From Progne subis subis (taxonomy: Eukaryota; Chordata; Aves; Passeriformes; Hirundinidae), in contig JAKJHU010000005.1 in assembly GCA_022316685.1 (NCBI GenBank), positions 13,122,707 to 13,186,706 of the forward strand: a DNA stretch of 64,000 nt. Direction: 5' to 3'. The notes beneath the pieces were generated by a model. The model did not search any database. It had not been told where the DNA came from and saw only the letters and a program-made list of their open reading frames with translations. Shown here piece by piece: positions 37,501 through 50,757 of this stretch (position 1 is its first letter; every line of letters begins with the position of its first letter). The position numbers were made by a program, and so were the translations under genes.

Positions 37501-40500
37501 AACTCCTCTGTTGGTACATAGCTCTTGCAAAATTTAATCACACAATGTAGGTTATAACAGCTTAAAATCTGCATTAAATTTTACCAGAAAGAGTGTAGAA
37601 ATCAATATTTTCTGCTGTGGTCTGCTGTTGCAGCTACAGAGTAAAGCTGGGGTAAGAAACGTTCTCCTTCATTGATATCTTCACCATTTAACAGAAAATA
37701 ATTTAATAGTCTGTATGGGTTATAATTATGAAGCATGCTGTTTTTACACTGAGGAGTATCATTCAACAAACAAAAATTAGTATAAAATTTAATATGTCTT
37801 TGAAGCAGAATTTCTGATAGATTTCTCTCAGGGAATTGTTAAGAGGTAATGTAATTAAAAATCTAACATAGAACATTTATATGGATTAGTTCTTTTTACA
37901 GAGATAAGTTGTCTAGTGGCCATGGACTTTCTTGCTAATCAGATCCTACGAACCTATTTATAAAGCATAGCCAAGGAAAAGTCCCATTGAAATGTCATTC
38001 TGACTTTACCGGGTGAAGTTCTGTTTGTTCCAACACCGAAAAGCAATCTAATTACCTCATACATGATTCCAGAACCCTTCAGAACACTGCAAATGTGAAA
38101 AAGCTATTCAACAGTGCTAGGGCTAGGGAAATGAAATTTTGAATTAGCCATTCTTTGGGAAAATACATTTAAATGGAGCCTGAAAGTTACAGAATGTGCA
38201 ATACCCAATTAAATTTGATCTTTACAGAATCAAACCCCTTCTCTATGAAAGTAGGGTACATTGAGCACTTGTATTCTCACCTGTACTGAACAGAGTATGA
38301 ATCATAAATCAAAGAGCGATGACCCAAGTAGTCCACTCAGCTGGATTTCTTTATTCCTGCACAGCAGTAGACTAATGATCCAGAAGGTAATCCCTGTTCT
38401 AATCCTTTAGCTACGGATGAAAGGAGACCCTCAGCCCTTTAGCATCATTGGCACTATACTTTGGCATGATATTTTAATATACATGACATAAATACACAAA
38501 TACAGCTTTTCTGGCTCTCTTCCACCTTCCTTTTGAAGAATTAATGTGGAAGACAGGCCAATGTGTGAACTATACTACTCACTACTCACAGGGCAAGTCA
38601 GAGGACATACAGGTGTTTTACCCTTAGCTCCTCGATATTGTGCTGGGGCTTTGCTGTGAACTGATCTCCATTTTCCCTTCCTTAGGCTACCAAAGTCAGC
38701 AAAAAACCAGGGCTGCTCCTGCTGCTACCTATCTGTCCAGTGTCACAGAGGATGGAATGGCAACATGAGGGCTGCATTTGTCATTTCCCTTGGCTGCAGC
38801 TTAAGGAAGATGAATTAAAAATATAAGCTATAGCCACATAAAAAGGTTGCAGAGATTTAGGTAAAAATACCCAGCAATCTGAGCAGTTGCCTTTTAAGAG
38901 TGGAGTTTTGCTTTATATGCATTTTAGATAGAATTGAGTGTCTCCCCCTCCACTCGCTACAAAAAAGGTACCCTATATCAAGTGCTCAGTGATTCTGTTT
39001 TCTCAGCTTTAGAAAACTCACAAATATTTGAGAAGCAACAACAAAAAAAATAGCCAGACTGAAAAATCAGCCCTTCCAAGACCTTCTAGATAGAGGCCTT
39101 CAAAATCACTAGTCACTTTCCCTAAATGTCTGCAATAAAGAAGAGACTTTCAAATTTAGTTAGCAAACAGTAATTTAGGAGTGTTAAACTCATTACAGAA
39201 CGTGAGCCCATTGGGCATGGGGCTCCAGCACAGTGTTGGAAATATGGATTTGTTTACAAGATTAGACAAGACAAACTGTGTCTTCAGCCTAACGAAGCAG
39301 GGCTGGGAGGGATGAGGAGTCTATAAATACATCTAGGAATGCAGGTCCCTGAGATGAGTAACGGTACTCATACAGTGAGGAGATTAGGATAGTAAGAAAT
39401 GTTTGAAAAGATGTGGGTCAATTTAGGCTGCCAGTAAAAGGAAGGTTCCCAACAAGTACAGCTGCTAAACCTGTGCAGCAGCAGAATTAGGGGACAAACA
39501 ACCCAGCTGTGCTCCTGAGGGAGTTTGCCAAGTTAATGAATGAACATGCATAATGTGAGGTCCTCTGATGGCAAGAAATGACTATTTCTTCTCGAATAAG
39601 AGTCGTAAACCTACAGGGAACAAACAGCCTTATATGAAGTAAGTGTAACATCAGGTACTTTTTTGAAGACATGGTCTTTACCTGCTCTACCTCAAAATTT
39701 ACCAGTTTCTTCTTTCTTACTACAATCCCAAGACCCGAGCTCTGACACCAGATTTGGAATTCCAAGTACAATTCACTGTTGTGGAAGGAATCACCAGATG
39801 GGACTGAAACTATTGACACCAAAACTTGAATTTTTCAAACTCTTTTTTTTTTTTTTTAACCAAGACTCAGTCTTTCTGCATAAATTATATATCCTTAGCC
39901 TTTTCATGAAGAGTCTTCCTAGAATGCAGTAGTTTGCTTTCAATACTCCCTAATAAGAGAAAATTGCTTGCTTAAACCAGTGTGCAGATGTTCTGACTGT
40001 GATTATGGGAAGAGGGACTGTCTGAAAAACAAAGATTAAGAAATGTGTTAGAATAGAAACAAATGGTGATAAGACATCTGTCAAACACACTTGGTGATCG
40101 CTTTCTGTGGAAAGCAATTCAATAGTGTATAAAAACAAGCAAACAACTAGGAGCGTCCCAGGCTTCATATAAATGAATTCTTCTCTATCAAAAAGCTGAT
40201 GTGTAACAACTTGACACCTCCCAGTCAACAGCTTTACTATTTCATAAGCTGCTGACAAAAGTTGCTTCTCTGAGTTATTTCCTAAGTAGAAAGGTCTTCA
40301 CAGATATATCTCATCCAACAGAAGACAATGACTGTTCTTACATTTTCTTCTGCTTTCCTGCCATTTCAAAAATAGGATATGTGTTGGGAAAATTCTGACT
40401 AGAAAACTACTAAACATCTACATACTAAAAGCATTTGAATCCCATGTTTAGAAGTAACTTAGGCTATTTGATGTTGTGGTCTCGTTGAAATGTTCAGAGC

Positions 40501-42616
40501 AGATCTAGAAAAGAATACAGAAAATGGATCTTACGAACCTTTCTCATGTACATTCTTCTAAGCATATAATCCTATGCAAAAATTAATCTAATACTAAATA
40601 ATCTACTCAATGGAGAAGAGCAAGATCATTTTACCCTTTTTTTATGTCACTATGGAAACAATATTTTTCCCAAAAATATACTCTACTGAAAATATTTGTT
40701 CTTCCCACAATAATGTTGATATTTAGATATGTATCTCTTTTTACTGTAATATTATGATTTATATCACTTTCATTTTAATTTTGAGAAGTTGGTCATATTT
40801 TTATTTACAAATGTTGATTAATTAAGTTTTTGAATATATTTATCCTCACAAGGAAAAATTGGTTTTTCTTCCCTCCCTAACCGGCCAGCATGTAAGTGTG
40901 CACAAAATTGAAATAAAACCTTTCCTGTTTTTTTACACCAGAAGAAGAATAGGCATCAAATTATTCTTTGGACTTTTTAAAGATCATTGTAAAAGATGGG
41001 TGCCTCATTTCTTACTTCCAGTTCTAAACCAATTTGGCAAGCTGGCAAGCAATTTGTCTGTGACTGCTTCAGATCAGAAAAGAGAAAAGCTGAAAATATT
41101 GTAGTTGTCTGAGCCAGTGCAAGCCCCAAGAGGACACATGTTCTGTTTGATGTATCCAAGGAGAAGTCAGTCTTCTCTGCCAGTCACACAGCAAATAGGA
41201 AGTCTCCAGTGGTAAGTCAGGGACTGTTTGTGAGAAGGACAGGCTGCTCCTGCAACTCTGGTTGTGCCAGGTTCTCTGCAATATTCCTCTCCATCAACCA
41301 AGCTGGCAGTTCTTAGATTGCCACACCCTAAACTTAAATTCTGATATAATTGCTCTTCTCAAAAGCAAAGGTATATATTCATACACCAACGTTGCAAGGC
41401 AACAGTGAGGTTATTAAAGTGTGGGAAAGTCTGTGGTAAGTGGGTGGAGGGAGAGAGAAAATTAGGAAAAAATAAAAGAAGTAGTGGAAAGCATAAGTAA
41501 TATCACTAAAGGCAGTTGGCAGCCTTTTCTATCTCCCTGCCCCAAGTATCTTGCAAGCAAATAAGTCTTTCTGTGTGCATACGTCTCTTTCCAAAAGGTC
41601 CAAGTTTTGGTAGAATTCAATATGTCTATACACAAATGTGTAACAATGCTCTGGATCAAAGCTACCTCTTTCCATAGTTTTGAACAGAATTTTTTCTCAG
41701 ACTTTCAGGTGGAACAAACACTCATAGCCCCTTAAATTCAATTAAAATATCAGAGGAGCTGTTAGGGTTTTATTTGTTTTTAATGTGCTTTACTAGCTGT
41801 AATCTTAATTTGTTTTGTCAACTTTTGTAATTCTCATGGTGTCACACACAATTCTGACTGTTCTTGAATGGATGATGAATGTGCAGATACACACAAGCAT
41901 GAAAATCCTCTCTACAGATTTAGGACCAAGAAAGATCCTCTTCTAGTGCTGATGAAGATGCACTTAAAGGTGATTCTGTACCTTTCTTTAAGAGCTCCAA
42001 AGGAAAGCTTTAAAAAGCAAACCCCATTTGATTAAACAAAAAATAATTAGTTCTATCCTGTGAGACCACAGGTATTCCTACCATGTGTTAGAAATAAATT
42101 CTGAAAAAACATGGTGAGATCTTCCTTTAATATATACCCCAACAACCCATCACATTTTTATTCCTTCTTCCCTGTCAGTAGTGCTCTTCTAAACCTCCAG
42201 GGTATTTTTTTCCCTCCAACAGTTCTCCTGACAATCTCTTTGGGGCTGACTTATTCATTCTCCTAACAATGCAGCATTTTGATTCCACTATTAAGACATT
42301 TTGCAGATAGGCTTTAAGTTTGGTGAGATGTATCAAATCACTGACAGGATGAAAACTTGTGTCATTCAGTGAAATGTGACAATTTCTCCTCAGTTTTGTC
42401 ATTTAACCTTACCATGGCCACTCGCCCCTCTTCCTCAACTAACGCCTCTCACTGTATTAATCGGGCTTTAAATCTCCCAGGGAAAGTCAAAGGTTGCTAT
42501 AACAAGTTAGAAGCCATCCTTTAACACAAATACCAAGCCAAAGATCTTATTCTGTAAGTTAGTGCCACTGCTAACCCTCAGGACAAGCTACCATGGTATT
42601 ATTGAATTATTACAAG

Positions 42617-42617
<1 letters not shown>

Positions 42618-42664
<47 letters not shown>
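42618..42664. repeat. (TG)n microsatellite
   Basis: About 23 perfect TG dinucleotides, long enough to be length-polymorphic. An (AAAT)n run follows at 42,841-42,866. Confidence 0.98.
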
Positions 42665-42667
<3 letters not shown>

Positions 42668-43814
42668 ATTTCCTAATAAGTGACTCTGTTTTCTTCTCCA
42701 TTGTAATGCAACAGAGAAAATACAGGTTACAAGTTCTGCAGTTTTCTACGGAGAACAAAATACCAGGAATATCAGGAAGATGATGCATTAGACATGGAAG
42801 ACAAGTTCTTCCATCAGATGCCTTATTGGTAAGCTGGAAATAATAATAAATAAATAAATAAATAAAAGGAAAATTTAGGAAAAAATATTTCTGGAATTGT
42901 GTAGTAAAAATTTGATTACTCCAATTTTTGATACTTTAAATTGAGTGAATGGCATATTTAAAAAGAACTCTATGTATAAAGACCATATGCAGCTTTGCTT
43001 CTGGTTGGTTTTTTTTTCACTTATTTTTTAATGATTACATCTCACAGAAATACTAACATAGTTCAAACTACACAGAGGAAAATTTCTAAGAAAGCATTAT
43101 AGCATCAGTCTGGTGGTATCCTTCAAGTATTTACAAAGAGGTTTTTACTTTCAGATGTTCATAATATGATAGGAATTGGGGGTGGAAAACCACTTTTCAA
43201 GAGAAGACTTCAAAATTCTGTCTTTTGTGAAAATATAACTTTTGTGAACCACTCATTGGCTTAGGCTAAAATAGATTCTGTCAAGGCTAGATAGAAATAG
43301 CAATACTAGCACCTGATCTGTGAAAGCTGGTTTTCTTTTGACATGCAGTTGCCAATATTCAAAGAAAAAATTGCAAATCGGAGGGCTACATATTTATGAG
43401 GACTACTCTCCTTAAATCTCAGATTTTATCATTTTAGAAGTTTCTTTCTAAACGAGAACAGTAAATTTGTAAGTGAAACTTGCAAATCAGTTTTATCACT
43501 GTCTATGTGTGCATATGTATGATTTATAAATATACTTAAAATTCCAAATCGAGCTTGTAAGTAGGTCTGATAAGTTTTTCTACTTTCTACATCAGTGCTG
43601 TGAATCAAACAGCTGCAAATTTTCAGTTCCATGGTCATCTACAACAACAGAAAACTACAGAAAAGGGGACTGGAGGTTTATTTACTTGTCCTTCTAAAAT
43701 AATATAGCATAAATCAGTTAAAAATATTTTCTTCCCCTATTACTATAGTACAACAGCACTTACTGGGTCCTCTGCTGTTCCAGATAACTGTAGCACTGAT
43801 TCAAACCAGTAATA

Positions 43815-44678
43815 ACTTGCCATGATAATAAAATGATTTATTGTCTGCATATTCTGTAAATTACATTCATTCTGAAAAAATAGTAAACTGTCTTCAGGTC
43901 TATTTTATATATAAGCAATAGTTTCATCATCAAAGCTACAGACAATGTAGAATAACTGACGACTTTAGGCATCAAACAAGTCAAAAGATTGCATTCTTTT
44001 AGTGCTTTGTCAGCTCCAGAGCATCCGAAACACAACTGAAAATAAAGGAGACATTTCTGGTCTTAATACAATTTATACATTGTGAAATATTAAAAATGTG
44101 AACCAGAAGTAAAGATACTGCTGGAGGTCAAAAACTTTTAATTCTCATTCATTTTCTCTAGTTGCTTGGTAAACTGCTAGAAAAGCATTCTCTTTTGCTT
44201 GGCAATAACCTTCAGAGATCTTTGTAAAGCAGTTTTACACACTTTGGACATCCTTCTCCTCGTGTTGTTACGTGTTTTTTATGAGGCTATCTGGAAATGT
44301 TTCCTTATTATTACACGTTTGTCTGAAGTTGTAACACACCTAAAATAAGCCAATTAATTAGTCATGATGGCCTCTTTTCAGCTGCACACTCATTTTCAAA
44401 TGAATTTATTGAAGTAAAGGATTTACAGCATATGGACTCACAGACTTCTCATGAGTTAAACTGGCATCCATATGTACAGCTTTCAGTAGAGAACTCCAGA
44501 GTAATATTTACAATGTAAATATCAACTTTTATTATGTAAGAAACAAATATATCACAACTTTCACTTCACAACATATTTGTTCTGGTTTGATGACTAAAGT
44601 CATCTCTTTGAAATACTATGTGGAACTCAAAAATAGCTTGTTCTTGTCATAGACTTTACCAGGTGTCCTTCAGAGGTC
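43815..44678 (-). other. VIP: VIP exon 7: last two codons, stop and 3' UTR
   Basis: The acceptor TTGCTTTTCAG ends at 44,679 and is followed by GAC CTC TGA, which adds Asp-Leu and stops the VIP frame (stop at 44,670-44,672). The rest is 3' UTR. Minus-strand AATAAA signals occur at 44,528-44,533, 44,405-44,410 and 43,837-43,842. The most distal would give a UTR near 850 nt, close to what I recall for mammalian VIP, so I place the end about 20 nt past it. The true cleavage site or sites need transcript data. Confidence 0.8.
43837..43842 (-). promoter_or_regulatory. VIP: Probable VIP polyadenylation signal
   Basis: AATAAA on the minus strand, the most distal of three downstream of the VIP stop codon. 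The upstream alternatives at 44,528 and 44,405 could give shorter mRNAs. Confidence 0.55.
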
Positions 44679-47600
44679 CTGAAAAGCAAAGGAGAGATGT
44701 GCTTTAGAAGTCACTTTCGCAAGCAGTTGCATCATGAGGTGTATGAGGGCAGACAGCAGGCAATGAGAAACACTTGATATAAAACAATTGTTGTGCTTGT
44801 GACTGACAAGCTGAGATGTGGCTGCTCACAGGAGTTTGGTGGGCATTACAGTCAGACTAGACCGTGGGATGAGAAAAGAAAGGTTGAAGGACTAGAGAAA
44901 AATGTTACTGCAGATTAGCCTACAGCACAGAACTGCTCAGTTTCAAAAAAGCCTGTATCCTTGAAATGGATACACTAATTCAGGTTGTTCATTCCACACT
45001 GCATTAGCAACTGGGTACTGCAATAAAATGACAAGTAATAGTCAATGCTGATTCACCTACAGGCAGATCTGCCTAATCAGTAGAGTCAATAAAAATGGAA
45101 AGGACTGAAAAATGTTTTCAGGAGGACATCTGCAACTTTCTGCACCACTACTCCTTCTCCCTTAGTTAATGCCGGAACTTTGAGAAGGTGCAAAATCCAA
45201 AAGCAGATATTTTTTGCATTAATCTTGTCTGGAAAGAACATTTCTTTCTAGAATCATATTTCTTACAAACTCTTTAATTCCTCAATGCATAAGTAGTTTG
45301 TGTCCTTTCTAACCTTTGGGAACTTTAGAGGAAGTGCCACATTTATGGAAAGGAACATTTGCTCATTTTATTTCAGTCTTGAAAGGAAAGAACATCTTTT
45401 TGGGGGCAGGGGGATGGGTGGTTGGGGATGATATGAGAAAAGACATTTCTCCAAATTTTATCTCCAAGAATAGCCTTTTAATCTTTTTTCTTACTTTTTG
45501 AGACACAGCTAAATGCCAAAAACTATCCTATCAGCAATTTTATAATACACTTTCAACAACGCCAAGCCAAATTTGCTTCTACCTTACCCTTTCAATGTTA
45601 TGTTCCTGCAAGTGTTGATGTAGAAGGGTTTACATTTCAGTAAACCAGAGAAAAAATAGTTGTGAATGACTTCAGAAAAAATAGTAGTAGCTAAATGGAA
45701 AACAGTAACTGCAAGATTTGCATGTCAAGTACTTTCCTAATGCAGAAGGTTCATCTTGATGATGCTCCCAGTCCTAGGGACAACTTCTTTCTAATGAAAA
45801 AGATGTTAAACAAAATATGCTGCATTTTTTTAATTAAAAGAAATATCCTCAAGTTTGTTCTCTGAAGAAATAATGATCTTTATAATTAAAAATGTGTCAT
45901 TTCTGGTTTTATGCTGCAGTGCACACTGGTTGAAACACCCAAGTGAGTTAGGTGTGTTATGAACAGTGCCATTTAATTAGGAATTTTCAATAGCAGCAGT
46001 CATGGGATAACTTAAAGCTTATTATTAAAATTATTGTTTTATTCAGACATAGACTCTGGAGAAACATAAAACTGTTCATGAAACATGACTCCCTTTCCTA
46101 GATTATTCTGATTTTCTGATAGGCCACACTTCATGTACAGTTAATCTCATTTTATGGGTCAAGTCAAGTAACAGATAGCAAGAGAAAATATAATCTTGGC
46201 ATACCAGTGGGAGGTGGCTGAGCAGCTCATCTACAGAATCGTAGTTTTCTGAAAAGGATGGTTCAAGAAGTTCTGCTTCATCTCGAAGTTTAGCAGGATT
46301 TAGCTCTTCCTGGCTGTTGTGGGTCAGAAACAAGTTTTATTGCTCTCAGAAGAAAAAGCAAAGAAAGCAAAGCCTTCTTCCAACTGTAGCTTCTTCACAT
46401 TTTCTTACACTTAAACCAAATTGTTAGAGAACATATGAAATAGCATGTTTAATGAATAATGAGACATGATATTTAAAAACAGTTTTCTAAATTAGTGTAT
46501 ATACAGATATAATCCAAGGTCTACAAAGCTTGTGCTGTCACGGTCTCACCTAAACTGATTAGGACATATAGTCCTTCAGGGATTTTCAAATTCTCATTTC
46601 ATGTGTTTACAAAGAGGCAAATTTTCAATGTATTTCTCTATAAAATTGTTGTTCATGTTCCATACCTCTGTGGGGTTTTTTCCTTAAGATTTTTTTCCTA
46701 AATAAAAAATATATAACAATCTGTCAGAAGATTTTTAAAATTGCCAGATGTCATCTCCTCTTTATTCTTCTATTCTAATCTGATTATGGTGTCTGTTCCA
46801 GTCAGGGAAAAAATGTTTTGCTCGTCCTCTCTGTATACATACATGGATGTAAGCCTTTTCTGTCTTAATGCCATAGAAGTAAGGAAAGAATTTATATGTG
46901 CTTTCTTGTAGTACCTTCTTTTTCCAGTTAAAACTGAGTTTAAATATTTCTTCACAGCCATCTGCTTTCGAAAGCGGCTGTAGTTGTCGGTGAAGACAGC
47001 GTCAGAGTGGCGTTTGACAGGACTGTCCTGGGAACTGGCAATACAAAAATTGCAAAGGAAAAATTAAGAGATGATATCTGTTTAAAAGAAAATACTATAA
47101 AATGAGTAATATAAGCTTTATGACATTGATTAGCCTAATAAAATAAAATTTTCATTTCAGCTTTCATTTCCATCTGTGATTTTGGATCTTTCTTCTGATG
47201 AGAAGAAGCCACTGCTTCCACTGCTTACTATGTATTTTAATAACAGGGACCAAATTCCAAAGATTGTCATTCAGCCTTTTGGGGCCCACCTTCCACTGTT
47301 TGCCTTCTCTTCTCAGTTTTGCTGTGGCCTATGCAATTGGGATACGTAGTCAATTATTTCTAGAGTCCTTGTCCAAAGAGTTCTGCAATACCAAGTGGTT
47401 AAGTGTGAATTTCATGACTCTCTCCTGCCTGTTCTCACACCCCAGGTTGCACCTTTTAATAATCAGATTTTATTCTAATTTCTTTTATTTGTGTGAATAT
47501 ATCTCAGTACAATGCCAAGGTACAACCTGGTTTAAGTCGCAGTAAGTTCTTAAAGGACTGTTCACATTGAACACAGTGGAGGTGGAGTCTGCCATTGAGG

Positions 47601-50600
47601 AAAGCTAGAGTGCAGCATCACATAAGTAGCTATAAATGCTTGGTCTAAGGTTTCAGAAGACAGAACACACCTTGTGAAAGCCAAACCTGGAGGCCTTTTC
47701 TTCGTGTACAATCTTGGGAAATGTCAGGATGTTCTATTCTAAATGGTCTATGTTAGTTTACAGCATATGAGAAACTGGAACTGTATGTTCTGGAACAAAG
47801 GCAGCACTCACATAAACAGAGAACCTAATTTTTACTCGGCTTTTGAGCATATGAAATGGGCACTCAGTGGTATTGCCACAGAGGCTCACCGTTCCTGGTT
47901 ATGGATTTGAAAAGAAGAAGAGTATACAGTGATCCTACCCAGCACCCTGTGCCCTTTAGTTTATTAACACATTGGTCTAGAAGTTGCATCCAGACCCCTA
48001 GCGTATGAATTTGACTCATTCTTTTTTGAGTTCTGCTGAAATACAGATATCACAAACACCTGTCAATGTGTTCTACAGCAGGAAAAAACTGTACCTTTAC
48101 ATTTTCAGTATAAACCCATCAGTTCTTGATTTCATTCTGTATTTCCCTGTTGTTAAGTACTGAGTAATCAATCACTTTGTATTTACTTTTGCCACTCATC
48201 CACCAAGCTAGTAAAAACACTACCAAAAATAAGAATTAGCAATTCGGCATGATAATCATTATAATTAATATTCCAGTACACATTATCCATGCTTTGTGTA
48301 GTGTCTGCTGCTCTACCTCTCACAACTGTGTCAGGAATAAACAGTAACATACTCATTTAGTAATATCACTAAATACTTATTTAGGATTTTCAGCTTCCCC
48401 TTAATCATATAAGCTTCTCTTTCAGTATCTCTAATTCACAAAAAGAAGACCTTGGATACAGAAGGATAAAAAAAATGCCAATAAAGCCAGCTAGGAAAAA
48501 AAATCTACCTAATGTAAGTGTCACCTCACCTAACTCGTTTTCTAATAAGCGAATGCAGATATCTCTTCACAGCAAGTTTAGCCAAAAGATGGCTGTAGAC
48601 ACTGGTGAAAATTCCATCAGCATGCCTTGCATTTCTGAAATGGACAATAAATAAACTCTACAATACAGCCTGGGTTCATATAATTTCGATAATGTTCATT
48701 TTGTAAACATACTGATTTCCTTAATTTAAGTATTGTACATCTTAAAGGGAATTAATTTCATAAAATAACTTCCAGATTTTCACAATATACTTTTTCTCCT
48801 TCCTGGAAAGTGAATGCATTCATCATGCCAGAATGGCAATACAACCATCATTTCTGCTGACATCCTTACTGCTACCACTATTCAAGCAGCGGCTGTGGGA
48901 TTTTCTTCTGTAATTGAGTCTTCCTTTCCTGAGTCTCAGTTTGAAAAGGTGCATGAGTTTTTGGCAGAAATCAAGCAGTCCATCATCTTTCTTATTTATG
49001 ACAATAAAGAAACTCACCTATCAATAATTCTGGACAGATCAAAATAGAATTTCTCATTTTCAGGTAGTGTGTTCTGCAAAATATCTGATTCTGACTTTAA
49101 TGACCCATGGGCTTGGTCAGGTTCACTGGCTCCAGCAAATGGCACTCTGTTTCCCAATCTGTTGGAGAAAGAAACCATGTAAAGTACATCTAGCTGAAGA
49201 CATATGACACTTTACTAGAGTTAACATTCTGGTTTGTGTCAAATGCACATCTACCTACTTTAACTGGCAAGGCATTTTAAAGAAATCTCAATAATTCAAA
49301 AATCACTTTCAGGTAGAATCCATGCTTAATTGTAGATTAATTGACATAACAGATCTTTCTCTAAAATTCACATTTTTCTAGATAAATGTTGCCGCTGAAC
49401 GCAATTTATTCCAGTGCATAATGTATGACAATCACAGCACAAGTGACAATCGCGAAGCTTTTCCTAACAACTGTATTTTATATAAACTATGGATGAAATT
49501 AACAGCCTCTACCCAGGCAAAGTGAAACTGTTCCTGTGACGCACTTACCTCCCAGTTAAGATAGAAGATGTGCATTGAAATGCAGAATAAAAGTTTTTAG
49601 GCCTTCTCCAAAGAAAGCAAATACACCAAGAACTTCAAACTACATAAAAAGGGCCGTCATGTATCTCTACATGTTTTTATTCTCTTGTGCTAGAAGCTAA
49701 AAAAATCTTCACATTTAATCTCTTAAAATGTATCATGACAATTGCTCTGTATAAACTGATGTAGAGTTACTTCACGTTTTAGTAAACTGTGGTTGCTTAT
49801 GAAGTGTCATATTTTATCAAGGGCAGCCTGACTGCATAGCACTAGTTTGGCATCATTCTTTCTGGCTGCTCTGACATTCTGTGGCAGGCAAGAGGCTCCC
49901 ATCGTTGTAGGAAACCCATGCGTGTGATGACATGCAAAAACCACATACTAAAACTAGGATAGACTTATGCCCTTGTAATTTTAAAGTCGCTTTTAGCACT
50001 ATTTATATCTCTGGTTCGTGTAAGTCTTCTGTCTGGTAAAAAAAAAGGTGCAGAGTTGCTGTGTAAAATGAACCGGCTCAATCACACCTTTTGGAAGTCA
50101 GCCACTGTGCTTTTTTGCCTGTTTTTCATTGGTCCTCCTACACCTTATGTTCCTCTTACCTAAATGCAAACCGTACCGTTCTGTCACCTGATTTAACTTA
50201 GTTGGACCACAAATAGCAACTTCAACCAGCCGAAGCACGCAGAGGCACAAAACCTACCCTCCGCTCTGTCCCCATGGACCCGCTCATGTCCCAGGGCTCA
50301 CCGTCACCCACCTCCCGCCCGCTCCCCGCACCCACCGCCATCCAGCCCGCGGGGCAGCGCGGCTGCAGCCGCCTCGGGAGGTGCGTGCGTGTCCCGGGTG
50401 CTTTTACAGGCTGGGTTCGGCGGGCACCGGCCGGCACCGCCCGACCGCAGCCTCGCCGCGGGACCCCGCGCACCCTCCCTGCACCGGGCCAACACCCGAC
50501 GGGAAGCGTCGCACGGCGCGCTCCTTGGGAGGGCGCAGCGGAGCACCGGCGCTTCTCACAGCCCCTTCAGCCAGCGGCCGGGGCTGGGCAGCCCCTGCGG

Positions 50601-50757
50601 GCGGAGCGCGGCGCGGCGCGGCGCGGAGCGGAGCGCGGCCTTACCGCGGGATGGGAGGGAAGGCGGCGCCCCGCGGGGGCAGCGCCCGCGCCCGCCAGCA
50701 GAGGGCGCTGAGGAGGGCGAGGGCGAGGAGGAGCGGGGAGGCGCCGCGGTGCTCCAT
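44670..50757 (-). CDS. VIP: VIP: vasoactive intestinal peptide precursor (PHI/VIP)
   Basis: This is a secreted neuropeptide precursor. Six coding exons join in frame: 50,757-50,645, 49,158-49,018, 48,634-48,530, 47,034-46,915, 46,313-46,205 and 44,678-44,670. All introns are GT-AG. The 198-residue product begins [20 protein letters not shown] (signal peptide) and has an acidic N-terminal propeptide. PHI ([20 protein letters not shown]...) starts at residue 89. VIP ([20 protein letters not shown]...) is followed by Gly-Lys-Arg, giving C-terminal amidation. The C-terminal propeptide ends [11 protein letters not shown]. The mature VIP agrees with chicken VIP as I recall it, and the precursor is about two residues shorter than the chicken one. 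VIP acts on VPAC receptors and in birds drives prolactin release. The start is the first ATG after the exon 2 acceptor, in GCGGCCATGG context. Confidence 0.97.
46205..46313 (-). CDS. VIP: VIP exon 6: C-terminal propeptide
   Basis: 109 bp; acceptor CCCACAACAG, donor CTG|GTATGC. It encodes [20 protein letters not shown] and on to DELLSHLPL. Residues [10 protein letters not shown] appear two residues shorter than the chicken sequence I remember (ENYDDVSVDELL). No hormone lies here. It enters in phase 2 and leaves in phase 0, joining exon 7, which supplies only Asp-Leu-stop. Confidence 0.95.
46915..47034 (-). CDS. VIP: VIP exon 5: mature VIP hormone
   Basis: 120 bp, phase 2 in and out. It encodes SSQDSPVKR, the 28-residue VIP ([20 protein letters not shown]...LNSVLT), and GKR. 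Dibasic KR sites flank the hormone on both sides; the Gly donates the C-terminal amide. The donor is AAG|GTACTA, weak at +4 to +6 compared with GTAAGT. Reading through it adds about 49 residues before a stop, so retention would still yield intact VIP. Confidence 0.96.
48530..48634 (-). CDS. VIP: VIP exon 4: PHI hormone
   Basis: 105 bp, acceptor CATTTCAG, donor TTAG|GTGAGG, phase 2 in and out. It encodes NAR then PHI ([27 protein letters not shown]) and RKRV. The exon is a multiple of three with symmetric phases, so skipping it leaves VIP in frame. The residue before the basic site is Arg rather than the Gly that donates the amide in mammalian PHI/PHM. Confidence 0.96.
49018..49158 (-). CDS. 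VIP: VIP exon 3: N-terminal propeptide
   Basis: 141 bp, acceptor TTCTCCAACAG, donor GATAG|GTGAGT, phase 2 in and out. It encodes [20 protein letters not shown] through [14 protein letters not shown], a propeptide without hormone. The [20 protein letters not shown] block is as in chicken from memory. A plus-strand frame overlapping it is a shadow. Confidence 0.95.

Larger units (their letters stand above)
33207..43810. other. Long AT-rich region, no gene recognised
   Basis: This 10.6-kb stretch downstream of VIP holds many short frames without family features. It contains a 27-bp tandem duplication (34,486-34,539), poly-T near 39,842, a 47-bp (TG)n microsatellite at 42,618-42,664 and an (AAAT)n run at 42,841-42,866. 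I see no LTR or CR1 here, which contrasts with the left third of the window. Confidence 0.45.

Noticed and set aside
47198..47545. 115-codon plus-strand frame in VIP intron 4
   Set aside because: Antisense within an intron, Cys/Leu/Phe/Ser-rich from T-rich DNA, no recognised features.
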